From NCBI GenBank assembly GCA_007375785.1, contig VMEY01000017.1, positions 1 to 9,913 of the forward strand: a stretch of DNA of 9,913 bases, read 5' to 3'. Shown here piece after piece: positions 1 to 5,635 of the stretch. Under the pieces are notes generated by a model. That model saw only the letters and a program-made list of their open reading frames with translations. It did no database searches and was not told the DNA's origin. Both the position numbers and the translations under genes were made by a program. How positions within the stretch are numbered: position 1 is the stretch's first letter; each line of letters opens with the position of its first letter. Origin of the DNA: Parcubacteria group bacterium Athens0416_74 (GTDB lineage Bacteria > Patescibacteriota > Minisyncoccia > Phycocordibacterales > UBA2100).

Positions 1-1032
1 AAGCTGACCGACACGGACATGATGCGCAAATACCACAACCTGGGCACCGCATCCAACCTGGAGGCCCTGAACGAACTCAAAGCCCTGCCCTGGCGCAACC
101 TGCAGGCCACCTCGGACCCGGGCATCACCGGCATCACGGGCGACGCGCAGAAATGCATCGACTTTTATACCCAGGTTCTTGGGCTTCGTTTTGTAAAACT
201 CACGGTCAACTTCGACGACCCGCGCGCGTACCACCTCTACTTCGGCAACGAATCGGGCGAGCCCGGTTCTGCGCTCACTTTCTTTGCGTGGCCACAGGTC
301 CGTCCCGGTCTTCTAGGGACTGGCGAGATTACCTCGATTGCTTTTGCGGTGCCCGCTCTATCGCTCGATTTCTGGAAACAGCACCTCACCGAAAAAGCGA
401 CACCCTATGCCGAAGTCGTACGGTTCGGCTCCCCACTTCTCTCGCTGCGAGACCCCGACGGACTCGAACTTGAGCTCGTACCAGACACCACGCCGCTCGC
501 ACCCTGGAGCAAAGGCGGCGTACCGGAGGAGAGCGCCATACGCGGATTCCATGCGGTCACGATGAGTGAAGATGGCTTTGCCCGCACGCGCGATTTTCTC
601 ACGAAGAGTTTTGGCTACGTGCAAGATGGTGAAGACGGCGCGCTCACGCGCTTCAAGACAGCGGGAGATGCGGCCGGTAGATACCTGTACACACGCGTCG
701 TACCCGACCTCCCGAGAGGCCAGATGGGCGCAGGCACCATGCACCATGTCGCATTTCGCGCTGAGGACGATGCCGATGAGGCCGTCATGCGAGAAGAGAT
801 GCTGCGTGTGGGGATGGATGCGACACCGGTCATCGAGCGTATGTATTTCCGCTCGGTCTACTTCCGCGAGCCCGGCGGTGTCCTCTTCGAGATAGCGACC
901 GATAGCCCGGGCTTCACCGTGGACGAGCCGCTCGAATCGCTCGGGACGAGCCTCAAGCTGCCTCCGCAGTACGAGCCACACCGCGAAGAGATACTCCGCG
1001 CACTTCCGCCCCTCACTCTCCACCATGCTTAA
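1..1032 (+). CDS. Ring-cleaving dioxygenase, VOC/glyoxalase fold, MhqO-like (5' end outside window)
   Basis: This is a two-domain vicinal-oxygen-chelate protein resembling MhqO-type extradiol dioxygenases, which act on hydroquinone-like aromatics with a bound divalent metal. Numbering is from ATG 19. The family blocks seen are NFDDP (64-68), YHLYFGN (71-77), LTFFAWP (86-92), MHHVAFR (241-247), YFREPGGVLFEIATD (281-295) and LPPQYEPHR near the C-terminus. His242 and Glu291 fit two of the three metal ligands. The third normally sits in an N-terminal GIHHIT block, but here the aligned stretch reads SDPGITGITGD (32-42) with no His. The frame is open to base 1 and no Shine-Dalgarno sequence precedes ATG 19, so the true start is probably outside the window; ATG 19 would already give an N-terminal extension of more than 30 residues. 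The 3' end overlaps the esterase start by 8 bases, which suggests translational coupling. The family is secure; activity is uncertain because a ligand is missing. Confidence 0.88.
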   Translation, partial: KLTDTDMMRKYHNLGTASNLEALNELKALPWRNLQATSDPGITGITGDAQKCIDFYTQVLGLRFVKLTVNFDDPRAYHLYFGNESGEPGSALTFFAWPQVRPGLLGTGEITSIAFAVPALSLDFWKQHLTEKATPYAEVVRFGSPLLSLRDPDGLELELVPDTTPLAPWSKGGVPEESAIRGFHAVTMSEDGFARTRDFLTKSFGYVQDGEDGALTRFKTAGDAAGRYLYTRVVPDLPRGQMGAGTMHHVAFRAEDDADEAVMREEMLRVGMDATPVIERMYFRSVYFREPGGVLFEIATDSPGFTVDEPLESLGTSLKLPPQYEPHREEILRALPPLTLHHA

Positions 1033-1636
1033 ACTGCACGACTACGAATACGAGTTTCGACCGGGCACAGGGACGCGCGCTCTCATCCTCTTGCACGGCA
1101 CCGGTGGCGATGAGACGCAGATGCTCCCACTCGCGGAGAAGCTCGACAGCGAGGCACCCCTCGTCGCGCTCCGCGGCAACGTGAACGAAGGCGGGATGCT
1201 GCGATTTTTCAAACGCCATGCTGAGGGTGTCCTCGACCGCGTCGACCTCAAGAAACGCAGCGGTGAGCTCGCTCTCTTCATCGAGGCAATCCGCGAGAAA
1301 CACAACCTCGGTGAAATCGTGGGGGTGGGATTCTCCAACGGCGCAAATATTTTGGTACACCTCATCGCGACCAATCCATCGCTCTTGCGCGGCGCAATCC
1401 TCTTACGACCTATGTCTGCTGCGCTGCCCGACGCCACCGCCGACCTCGCAGGATTCCCCGCTTTTATCGCGGCAGGTGAAGAAGACGACATGGTGCCGCT
1501 CCGCGAAGCGAAGCAGCTCGAATCGGTACTACGCGCCGCAGGTGCGTGGGTAGAAATGCGCGTGAGCCTCGCCGGGCACAGCCTTGTCGACGAAGACATC
1601 GAACGTGCGCGTGAATGGCTTGAAGCACTTCAATAA
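1025..1636 (+). CDS. Alpha/beta-hydrolase, phospholipase/carboxylesterase family (MhqD-like)
   Basis: This 203-aa cytosolic serine hydrolase has the full length of the MhqD/YpfH group. LLHGTGGDE (22-30) forms the oxyanion-hole region, GFSNG (102-106) is the nucleophile elbow with Ser104, GEEDDMVP (151-158) carries the probable acid Asp154, and AGHSL (183-187) carries His185, so the catalytic triad is complete and correctly ordered. There is no signal peptide. The ATG lies inside ATGCTTAA, overlapping the end of the dioxygenase gene; no Shine-Dalgarno sequence is visible, so re-initiation after the upstream gene is likely. Known MhqO and MhqD proteins of Firmicutes belong to one methylhydroquinone/quinone-stress regulon, and fusion-like packing of their homologues here supports a shared detoxification role. 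The true substrate cannot be read from sequence. The 3' end overlaps the convergent YgjP-like gene by 7 bases. Confidence 0.9.
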   Translation: MLKLHDYEYEFRPGTGTRALILLHGTGGDETQMLPLAEKLDSEAPLVALRGNVNEGGMLRFFKRHAEGVLDRVDLKKRSGELALFIEAIREKHNLGEIVGVGFSNGANILVHLIATNPSLLRGAILLRPMSAALPDATADLAGFPAFIAAGEEDDMVPLREAKQLESVLRAAGAWVEMRVSLAGHSLVDEDIERAREWLEALQ

Positions 1637-2157
1637 AATATAAATGTGATGTTGCGGAGCGCGGCTCTCTGCGCTTTGTGGTCGGGCACTTCCTGCGCGA
1701 CGAGGTCCCAGAATCTTTTTGAATGGTCAAACGCCGCGAGGTGACAGACTTCATGGACCGCTACATACTCCGCAAGACGTGGCGGGAGTGCCGCTATTTT
1801 GTAATTGAAACTCAGATTCCCTTTCTTTGAGCAGCTCCCCCATCTCGTTTTCTGTGCACGCACGGAGATAGCGCCGTACGTGAGCCCGTAGCGCGCTGCA
1901 TAGCGTGCACTGAGTCCCTTCGCAAGCGCGAGCGCCTCGGCTTTGAGCCGCTTGATATCGGCGCGTGCAATACGAATGACGTGCTTACCCTTCACCCGCG
2001 CAAGCGCACGCTGTATCCATGCGTCGTGCATCGCTACAAAGTGGTCGATATTCCCCCCGCGGAATATGCGCGGCACCGTCACCACGACAGCGCCGTCTTG
2101 ATGCACGGAGAGGCGCATGTACCGCGCTCGCGCACTTTTTCTGACTTCGTACTGCAT
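1630..2157 (-). CDS. YgjP-like zinc metallopeptidase domain protein (M48-type HExxH)
   Basis: This 175-aa protein matches the YgjP/DUF45 family (SprT/WLM-like gluzincin-type metallopeptidases). KTRWGSCS (103-110) is the family signature before the active site. HEVCH (135-139) supplies two zinc-binding His residues and the catalytic Glu136, and the third ligand is His145 in DHSKRFW. The N-terminal half has the usual beta-rich RxxRYMRLSV start and the hydrophobic VVVTVP block. There is no signal peptide or membrane helix, so it should be cytosolic. Substrates of this family are poorly defined. Its ATG shares bases with the TAA stop of the cyclophilin gene (TAATG), implying co-transcription and coupled translation. 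It converges on and overlaps the end of the esterase gene by 7 bases, leaving no room for a separate terminator between them. Confidence 0.9.
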   Translation of the reverse strand: MQYEVRKSARARYMRLSVHQDGAVVVTVPRIFRGGNIDHFVAMHDAWIQRALARVKGKHVIRIARADIKRLKAEALALAKGLSARYAARYGLTYGAISVRAQKTRWGSCSKKGNLSFNYKIAALPPRLAEYVAVHEVCHLAAFDHSKRFWDLVAQEVPDHKAQRAALRNITFIFY

Positions 2158-2633
2158 TATGCGACGCTCACGCGCTCGATGATGACCGGCTGGAGAGGAC
2201 GGTCTTGCGCTCCTGTCTCTGTGGCCTCAATCGCCTGCACCACATCCATCCCCTTCACCACTTTGCCGAAAACGGTGTGCTTGTCGTCGAGGAAACTATT
2301 GTCGGCGGTGTTGATGAAAAATTGGCTTCCGTTGGTATCCGGGCCCGCATTTGCCATCGATATCGTACCGATGTTGTTCATGTTGTTGAGGTGTATCTCG
2401 TCTTCAAACTGGTAGCCCGGTCCGCCCATGCCCCAGCGTGCCTGGAGTGAGTCGTCTTTCGTCTGCGGGTCGCCGCCCTGAATCATAAAGTCGCGGATGA
2501 CACGATGGAATTTGGTCCCGTCATAAAAGCCGCTCTTTGCGAGCTTCACAAAATTGGCGACCGTATTCGGCGCGTCGCTCTCCATAAGCTCGATTTCTAT
2601 ATCCCCTTTATTCGTGTGCATTGTTGCGATCAT
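2157..2633 (-). CDS. Peptidyl-prolyl cis-trans isomerase, cyclophilin type
   Basis: This 158-aa single-domain cyclophilin accelerates cis-trans isomerisation of prolyl bonds during folding. The canonical blocks are present: FHRVIRDFMIQGGDP (42-56) with catalytic Arg44 and Gln52, NGSQFFI (101-107) with Gln104, and FLDDKHTVFG (114-123) with His119. The position equivalent to the cyclosporin-contacting Trp121 of human CypA is Phe114, as in many bacterial enzymes. There is no signal peptide, so it is probably cytosolic. Two starts are possible: Met1 (2633) or Met5 (2621). Neither has a Shine-Dalgarno sequence, but a TACACT -10-like box ends 8 bases before the first ATG, favouring Met1 on a leaderless mRNA. 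The next gene, the YgjP-like protease, overlaps through TAATG, making a two-gene operon. Confidence 0.95.
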   Translation of the reverse strand: MIATMHTNKGDIEIELMESDAPNTVANFVKLAKSGFYDGTKFHRVIRDFMIQGGDPQTKDDSLQARWGMGGPGYQFEDEIHLNNMNNIGTISMANAGPDTNGSQFFINTADNSFLDDKHTVFGKVVKGMDVVQAIEATETGAQDRPLQPVIIERVSVA

Positions 2634-2640
2634 ATGCTGA

Positions 2641-2650
2641 GAGTGTACCA
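2641..2650 (-). promoter_or_regulatory. -10 region for the cyclophilin operon (leaderless type)
   Basis: On the minus strand the sequence reads TGGTACACT, an extended -10 (TGn plus TACACT, hexamer at 2647-2642). Eight bases separate it from ATG 2633, which would place the transcription start at or next to the A of the ATG. No convincing -35 is seen 16-18 bases upstream, which fits an extended -10 promoter. Confidence 0.5.
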
Positions 2651-2662
2651 GAAAGTTTTTAA

Positions 2663-2691
2663 TTGACGGAGCATCCCCCTGAGGCTAGAGT
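2663..2691 (+). promoter_or_regulatory. Sigma-70-type promoter for the dioxygenase at 2716
   Basis: TTGACG (2663-2668, 5 of 6 to the -35 consensus) and TAGAGT (2686-2691, 4 of 6 to the -10) are separated by exactly 17 bases. The predicted start is near 2698, giving a leader of about 18 bases that contains the Shine-Dalgarno sequence. It lies back to back with the cyclophilin promoter in an 82-base divergent intergenic region. Confidence 0.65.
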
Positions 2692-2703
2692 GTCGCCAGC
2701 AAT

Positions 2704-2708
2704 GGGAG
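2704..2708 (+). promoter_or_regulatory. Shine-Dalgarno sequence deciding the start at 2716
   Basis: GGGAG lies 7 bases before ATG 2716. It supports that start and contrasts with the minus-strand genes in this window that lack any Shine-Dalgarno sequence. Confidence 0.7.
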
Positions 2709-2715
2709 ACGGAAC

Positions 2716-3312
2716 ATGCGCTTCATAGAGCCAATCGACACAAAGAACCTTGCGTCGCGTATCGCTGCGGAGGGGGCGGTGGTAGTACCCGGCGCACTCT
2801 CCTCGGACACAGTCGAGGAGCTCGTCCGCTTGGCCGAGCTCGAAAGGTGGCACAAAGCCGAGAGCATCGTCGGCACCAGCCAGGTCGAACAAGATTACTT
2901 CGTCGTGGAGGCATTTCATCGCGAGAGCGTCTTCCGACTTCTCGCGGAGAAGACGTCTTCCTGGGTCAACACCTGGGGTAGCCTCACGACTGGCTGGTCA
3001 TGGCTGAGGTTCAACGAGACGCGCCTCCAGCGGTACGACACAAACTCGCGGGGCATCTCACCCCATCGAGACGGCCTGCGCTACAGGCAGATTATCGCCC
3101 TGTATGTCCTCGAGGGCGGCGGGCGCTTCGGACTCTGCGACGACAGGACTGAGTCGAAGCAGCCCGTCAACGCGCGAGTGCTCCAGATGTCGGCAGGCGA
3201 CCTCGTCCTCATGCGGGCAGCCGGCTTCCTCGGCGAGGACATCCAGCCGATGCACTTCGTCGATGGCGTTCAAGAGCGCCGCATCACCTATGGGCTGCGG
3301 TATGTGCCCTGA
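2716..3312 (+). CDS. Putative Fe(II)/2-oxoglutarate-dependent dioxygenase-like protein
   Basis: This 198-aa protein has the layout of a small non-heme iron 2-oxoglutarate oxygenase. SPHRDG (115-120) gives the HxD pair His117/Asp119 on the first core strand, followed by IIALYVLEGGGRFGL (126-140) and GDLVLMRA (161-168). The distal His is His180 in MHFV, and an Arg at 188 or 189 is placed to bind the 2-oxoglutarate carboxylate. The N-terminal 100 residues are helical and unassigned. The family call rests on this facial triad and spacing and not on close similarity to a named enzyme; the substrate is unknown. The gene is monocistronic with its own promoter, Shine-Dalgarno sequence and terminator, and stands apart from both neighbours in transcription. 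There is no signal peptide. A cupin-like fold without oxygenase activity is the main alternative. Confidence 0.7.
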   Translation: MRFIEPIDTKNLASRIAAEGAVVVPGALSSDTVEELVRLAELERWHKAESIVGTSQVEQDYFVVEAFHRESVFRLLAEKTSSWVNTWGSLTTGWSWLRFNETRLQRYDTNSRGISPHRDGLRYRQIIALYVLEGGGRFGLCDDRTESKQPVNARVLQMSAGDLVLMRAAGFLGEDIQPMHFVDGVQERRITYGLRYVP

Positions 3313-3318
3313 CAACAA

Positions 3319-3356
3319 GACGCCGGTCGCTCCATGCGGCCGGCGTCATCTTTTTT
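3319..3356 (+). terminator. Strong intrinsic terminator, probably bidirectional
   Basis: The 12-bp stem GACGCCGGTCGC / GCGGCCGGCGTC (3319-3330 with 3336-3347, one G-U pair) has a 5-base loop TCCAT and is followed by ATC and six Ts (3351-3356). It lies 6 bases after the oxygenase stop. On the minus strand the same hairpin is followed by TTGTTGT and sits after the stop of the anchored-protein gene, so it could end both convergent transcripts. Confidence 0.9.
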
Positions 3357-3372
3357 GCGCTGCTCACTCTCG

Positions 3373-3906
3373 CTAGATTGTCGTAAAGGAAATATCCGAA
3401 GGCGGTACAAAGACTGATTGGTCTACCGACCACGGGTTGCAGTCGTATGTGTACAACTCGTTGGTGTCATAGGCCGGCGACTCCACTGTGCTTGGTACCG
3501 AGCCCGTCTCGCTCATCGTATTCTTCCACTTCTGGCCGGTTGGCATCATCGAGCTCCACATATAGACATAAGTACCATCGGTGATTGTGTGAGTTTCGTA
3601 CGGGCCGACGCCTGTCATGGTGCCGGTGGAATCAGTACGGCTTTTGTTACCGGACACATACACGACGCCACTCGACAGTATCGTCTCCTCAGCCTTATTT
3701 GGCTTCACATTGATTGTGCACTTCCAATTCCCGCCACGCTTCGCGAGCTCTTCTATTGAGCCGGAGTATGCTCCTCCCTTAAATTGCTCGGCACTCTCCT
3801 CCGTAGAGTCTCCCGTGGAAGCGCTCTCCGAATTCTGCATGTAGTAATACCCCCCACCCAGCACGACGACAGCCGCTAATAGCCCCAGCACGAGTTTCGT
3901 ATTCAT
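3373..3906 (-). CDS. N-terminally anchored extracytoplasmic protein of unknown function
   Basis: This 177-aa protein has one hydrophobic segment at residues 4-22 (LVLGLLAAVVVLGGGYYY) after a short Lys-containing N-terminus: a signal anchor, or a signal peptide without an obvious lipobox Cys. A low-complexity Ser/Glu/Thr linker (24-41) follows, then a beta-rich domain from about 45 containing ELAKRGGNWKC (53-63) and ITDGTYVYMW (108-117). Only two Cys residues occur, Cys63 and Cys156, well placed for a disulfide outside the membrane. The domain reminds me of small LolA/LprG-like antiparallel sheets seen after single anchors in CPR genomes, but that is inference only. The ATG has no Shine-Dalgarno sequence; a TATACT box ends 7 bases upstream. 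An out-of-frame ATG lies 4 bases before the chosen one. It converges on the oxygenase gene across the shared terminator. Confidence 0.8.
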   Translation of the reverse strand: MNTKLVLGLLAAVVVLGGGYYYMQNSESASTGDSTEESAEQFKGGAYSGSIEELAKRGGNWKCTINVKPNKAEETILSSGVVYVSGNKSRTDSTGTMTGVGPYETHTITDGTYVYMWSSMMPTGQKWKNTMSETGSVPSTVESPAYDTNELYTYDCNPWSVDQSVFVPPSDISFTTI

Positions 3907-3913
3907 ACATGAC

Positions 3914-3919
3914 AGTATA
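3914..3919 (-). promoter_or_regulatory. -10 box of the anchored-protein gene (leaderless type)
   Basis: TATACT (5 of 6 to consensus) on the minus strand is followed by 7 bases and then ATG 3906, so transcription should begin at about the start codon. No good -35 is present at standard spacing. Confidence 0.55.
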
Positions 3920-3946
3920 CCCCTGAGTCTGGCTCACAAGTCGAAA

Positions 3947-3974
3947 GGGCTGCCCGACAATTGCCGGACAGCCC
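3947..3974 (-). terminator. Possible weak terminator of the isochorismatase-family gene
   Basis: GGGCTG and CAGCCC arms pair around CCG/CGG inner pairs with two mismatches and a CAATTG centre; on the minus strand the stem is followed by only TTT. It lies about 25 bases after the isochorismatase stop and before the promoter of the next gene. The short U-tract makes termination uncertain. Confidence 0.45.
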
Positions 3975-3998
3975 AAAGAATCGAGAGCGAAGCAGGAT

Positions 3999-4565
3999 TC
4001 ATCCTGGAGCTTTCAAGAGACAGCCGTTGACCTCGTACCATCGCTTCGCGCTGTAGTAGATACCGCTACTACCCTGATCGGCAATGATATCCTCCGAGGT
4101 CTTCACTGCGAAGCCGTGGCGTAGCCCTGAATCCGCGGTCTGCAGCACACACGCGTGCGCGTTGATGCCCATGAGCACGGGTGAGCGCACGTCGAATCTC
4201 GTGAGAACGCTCTTGAGATCTGTCCCGTGGAAGCCATCGTCATTCGTCTTCACGATGAGATTTCGACGTGGCACACGCTCAAGAGCAGCAGCGAGCTCCG
4301 GAATCGTAGCCCCATGCCTTCTGTACTCGAGTGCTACCGCCGGTATGTCGAGACGTGCACATTCGGCGAGGACGAGCTTCTGCATATGAACAACCCGCGC
4401 GGTGACGTACTCTCGCAAGCCCGACACGAAGTCGGGCTGCATATCAATCAAGACCACTCCGGGTTTTTCGAGACCGGTGAAGTGGTCGAAGAGCGTCATC
4501 TCTCCCGAGGCAATACGCCCCAGAACATCCTGCAGGGCGGATTCCCCGCGCTTTAATCCCAACAT
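3999..4565 (-). CDS. Isochorismatase-family cysteine hydrolase
   Basis: This 188-aa Rossmann-like hydrolase has the catalytic triad of the isochorismatase/nicotinamidase superfamily. Numbering from ATG 4565, Asp41 lies in VLIDMQPDF, Lys106 in IVKTNDDGF and nucleophilic Cys139 in GINAHACV. The substrate cannot be named from these motifs; the nicotinamidase metal-site signature (DxxxxFxxxxxxLxxxxxxxxH) is not obvious. The frame can be extended to TTG 4604, but GGAGG ends 6 bases before ATG 4565, so I choose the ATG. Residues 1-35 precede the first core strand and contain a short helical extension (residues 4-24). It is transcribed from its own region with a perfect TTGACA upstream, separate from the membrane-protein gene, whose stop is 61 bases away. 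No signal peptide is seen, so it is cytosolic. Confidence 0.88.
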   Translation of the reverse strand: MLGLKRGESALQDVLGRIASGEMTLFDHFTGLEKPGVVLIDMQPDFVSGLREYVTARVVHMQKLVLAECARLDIPAVALEYRRHGATIPELAAALERVPRRNLIVKTNDDGFHGTDLKSVLTRFDVRSPVLMGINAHACVLQTADSGLRHGFAVKTSEDIIADQGSSGIYYSAKRWYEVNGCLLKAPG

Positions 4566-4570
4566 TCGAA

Positions 4571-4575
4571 CCCTC
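4571..4575 (-). promoter_or_regulatory. Shine-Dalgarno sequence fixing the isochorismatase start at 4565
   Basis: The minus strand reads GGAGGGTTCGA then ATG. GGAGG is a full anti-16S match with a 5-6 base spacer, which rules in ATG 4565 over the longer TTG start at 4604. Confidence 0.8.
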
Positions 4576-4615
4576 CATCGTGGACCGCAGAGATGGTCTA
4601 CCAAGACGCGCCGCT

Positions 4616-4621
4616 TGTCAA
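4616..4621 (-). promoter_or_regulatory. -35 box TTGACA upstream of the isochorismatase gene, inside an inverted repeat
   Basis: A perfect TTGACA occurs 50 bases before ATG 4565. The best -10 partner is weak (TAGACC at 15-base spacing), so the promoter is tentative. GCCGCT/AGCGGC arms (4629-4634 and 4610-4615) flank the hexamer, a layout compatible with an operator or a short hairpin after the stop of the membrane-protein gene. Confidence 0.35.
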
Positions 4622-4626
4622 AGCAC

Positions 4627-5145
4627 TCAGCGGCCGACCCCGTCTGGGGTAAGTGAGCGGGCGCGCTTCTTTATACGACGCTCCTTGAGACGCTTGATAC
4701 CGCGCTGCACACGCTCGCGCTCTTTGCGGTACTCGATGCGCATATTCTCTTCGAAGACAGCGGCCTTGCGCGACGCCATCCAGCCCAAGATGCTCACGAT
4801 GATGTTGACCGTGAGGACGAGCGCAAAGGTGGCGTAGGCTTGCTCCGGTGTGAGTACGGGGATAAGCCATAGGTACGTCGGTACAAAGCTCACGAGACCC
4901 ACGACCACGTCCATCACGCGATTGGTGCGAGCCTCCTCTATCTTCACCATCGCTTCCCACAATTCGTATGCGATAAGAAGCAGTGCGGCGATTACGAGTG
5001 CCGCCACGCTGTCGAATTTTAGGAAATAGATGACGTAGCTTAAAGAAATACCCGAAAGTACATGGACGACACCCCACAGGTCGAGCCACTTTCCCTCCCG
5101 CCATATGTCTGTGCGCTCGTATGTACCACCCTCCGATATCCGCAT
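4627..5145 (-). CDS. Four-helix integral membrane protein of unknown function
   Basis: This 172-aa protein has four predicted membrane helices at about 21-42, 46-67, 78-98 and 103-124, a short hydrophilic N-terminus, and a strongly basic, probably helical cytoplasmic tail (126-172, many Arg/Lys/Glu). HVLSG (28-32) in helix 1 and YELWE (60-64) at the end of helix 2 resemble the conserved H...SG and (Y/W)E(L/I)WE features of YjdF/DUF2238-like small membrane proteins; this is weak and from memory only. No catalytic motif is clear. An overlapping open frame (4598-5104) in another register is Arg-rich and has no domain, so the hydrophobic frame is the real one. The ATG has no Shine-Dalgarno sequence; TAGAAT ends 7 bases upstream. 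It lies 18 bases after the stop of the 93-aa gene. Confidence 0.78.
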   Translation of the reverse strand: MRISEGGTYERTDIWREGKWLDLWGVVHVLSGISLSYVIYFLKFDSVAALVIAALLLIAYELWEAMVKIEEARTNRVMDVVVGLVSFVPTYLWLIPVLTPEQAYATFALVLTVNIIVSILGWMASRKAAVFEENMRIEYRKERERVQRGIKRLKERRIKKRARSLTPDGVGR

Positions 5146-5152
5146 GCCGGTT

Positions 5153-5158
5153 ATTCTA
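5153..5158 (-). promoter_or_regulatory. -10 box of the membrane-protein gene (leaderless type)
   Basis: TAGAAT (5 of 6 to consensus) fills most of the 18-base gap between two minus-strand genes and ends 7 bases before ATG 5145. The same hexamer and spacing recur at 5760-5765. Confidence 0.55.
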
Positions 5159-5163
5159 CCTCG

Positions 5164-5445
5164 TTACATGCGAGCGTCTGGCCTCGACGGAAGTCGATTG
5201 AGAAGCTCCTCCACTCCCTTGCGCATATCTTTGCCCGTCGTCGGGTCTTTGAGGAGGTCTTGCATGGTCTCAAAGAGCGTGAGGTCTATCTCGCGCTCGT
5301 TGTCGAAGAGGTACGAGGGAAACTCGTGAAAATCTTCGAAATACTCGATGAATATCGCCTTTCGCTCTTCGCGGTCTGAACTCGTCGCGATTGACTTGAG
5401 TCGCGCGTAGTCAAACTTCTTTCTTTTTGTTTTTTCCGAAGCCAT
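5164..5445 (-). CDS. Small charged hypothetical protein (93 aa)
   Basis: I do not recognise this family. The 93 residues are highly charged: a Lys/Arg-rich start (MASEKTKRKKFDYARLKS), then an acidic helical middle with aromatic residues (IFIEYFEDFHEFPSYLFDNE, 31-50) and a C-terminal helix (LTLFETMQDLL, then RKGVEELLNRL). There are no Cys residues, signal peptide or membrane helix, so it is likely a small soluble helical protein. The frame stays open upstream to 5685, but that part is His/Arg/Gln-rich and is the shadow of the zinc-ribbon gene. ATG 5445 shares bases with that gene's stop (TAATG), exactly as in the cyclophilin-protease pair, which supports both the start and co-expression with the zinc-ribbon protein. 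Confidence 0.7.
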   Translation of the reverse strand: MASEKTKRKKFDYARLKSIATSSDREERKAIFIEYFEDFHEFPSYLFDNEREIDLTLFETMQDLLKDPTTGKDMRKGVEELLNRLPSRPDARM

Positions 5446-5594
5446 TAGCCGCGCAATCTCACTCCGACACACGAGAGGCACTCGCTCTGCCCTTCTCGCG
5501 TCTTTATATATTTGTTGCCGCACGTGCACACGACCACCACCACTTCCTTGGTGGAGTCGGTCCATTTGCCGTCTTTGAAAAAGGTTTTTGCCAT
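5445..5594 (-). CDS. 49-aa zinc-ribbon/knuckle protein
   Basis: Translating the minus strand from ATG 5594 gives MAKTFFKDGKWTDSTKE, then a run of five Val residues, then CTCGNKYIKTREGQSECLSC and a short basic tail ending in RLRG. Cys23-x-Cys25 and Cys39-x2-Cys42 make a four-Cys zinc site. The CxCGNxxxTR block recalls the start of zinc-type ribosomal protein bL31, but the rest of L31 is absent and the match is too short to assign it. The stop TAA overlaps the start of the 93-aa gene as TAATG, which supports real translation. There is no Shine-Dalgarno sequence, and an intrinsic terminator lies 18 bases before its ATG, so it needs either read-through or its own weak promoter (TTCAAT at 9 bases from the ATG). 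Confidence 0.72.
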   Translation of the reverse strand: MAKTFFKDGKWTDSTKEVVVVVCTCGNKYIKTREGQSECLSCVGVRLRG

Positions 5595-5607
5595 AGGTTT
5601 GGTATTG

Positions 5608-5631
5608 AAAACGCCGGCACGGAGGCCGGCG
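5608..5631 (-). terminator. Intrinsic terminator after the 38-aa gene
   Basis: The minus strand has CGCCGGC-CTCCGT-GCCGGCG (arms 5631-5625 and 5618-5612) followed by four Ts, 4 bases after the stop of the 38-aa gene. It separates that gene from the zinc-ribbon gene and may attenuate read-through. Confidence 0.75.
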
Positions 5632-5635
5632 CAAT

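Noticed and set aside
153..833. Several open frames on both strands inside the dioxygenase gene.
   Set aside because: They are Arg/Ser/Cys-rich shadows of a gene with clear VOC-family motifs, typical of G+C-rich DNA.
3993..4006. CAGGATTCATCCTG palindrome over the isochorismatase stop codon.
   Set aside because: A 5-bp stem with no U-tract is readily expected by chance; the hairpin at 3947-3974 is the better terminator candidate.
4598..5104. 168-residue minus-strand open frame overlapping the membrane-protein gene.
   Set aside because: It is Arg/Gly/His-rich without domains, and the alternative frame encodes four clean membrane helices with a -10 box at its start.
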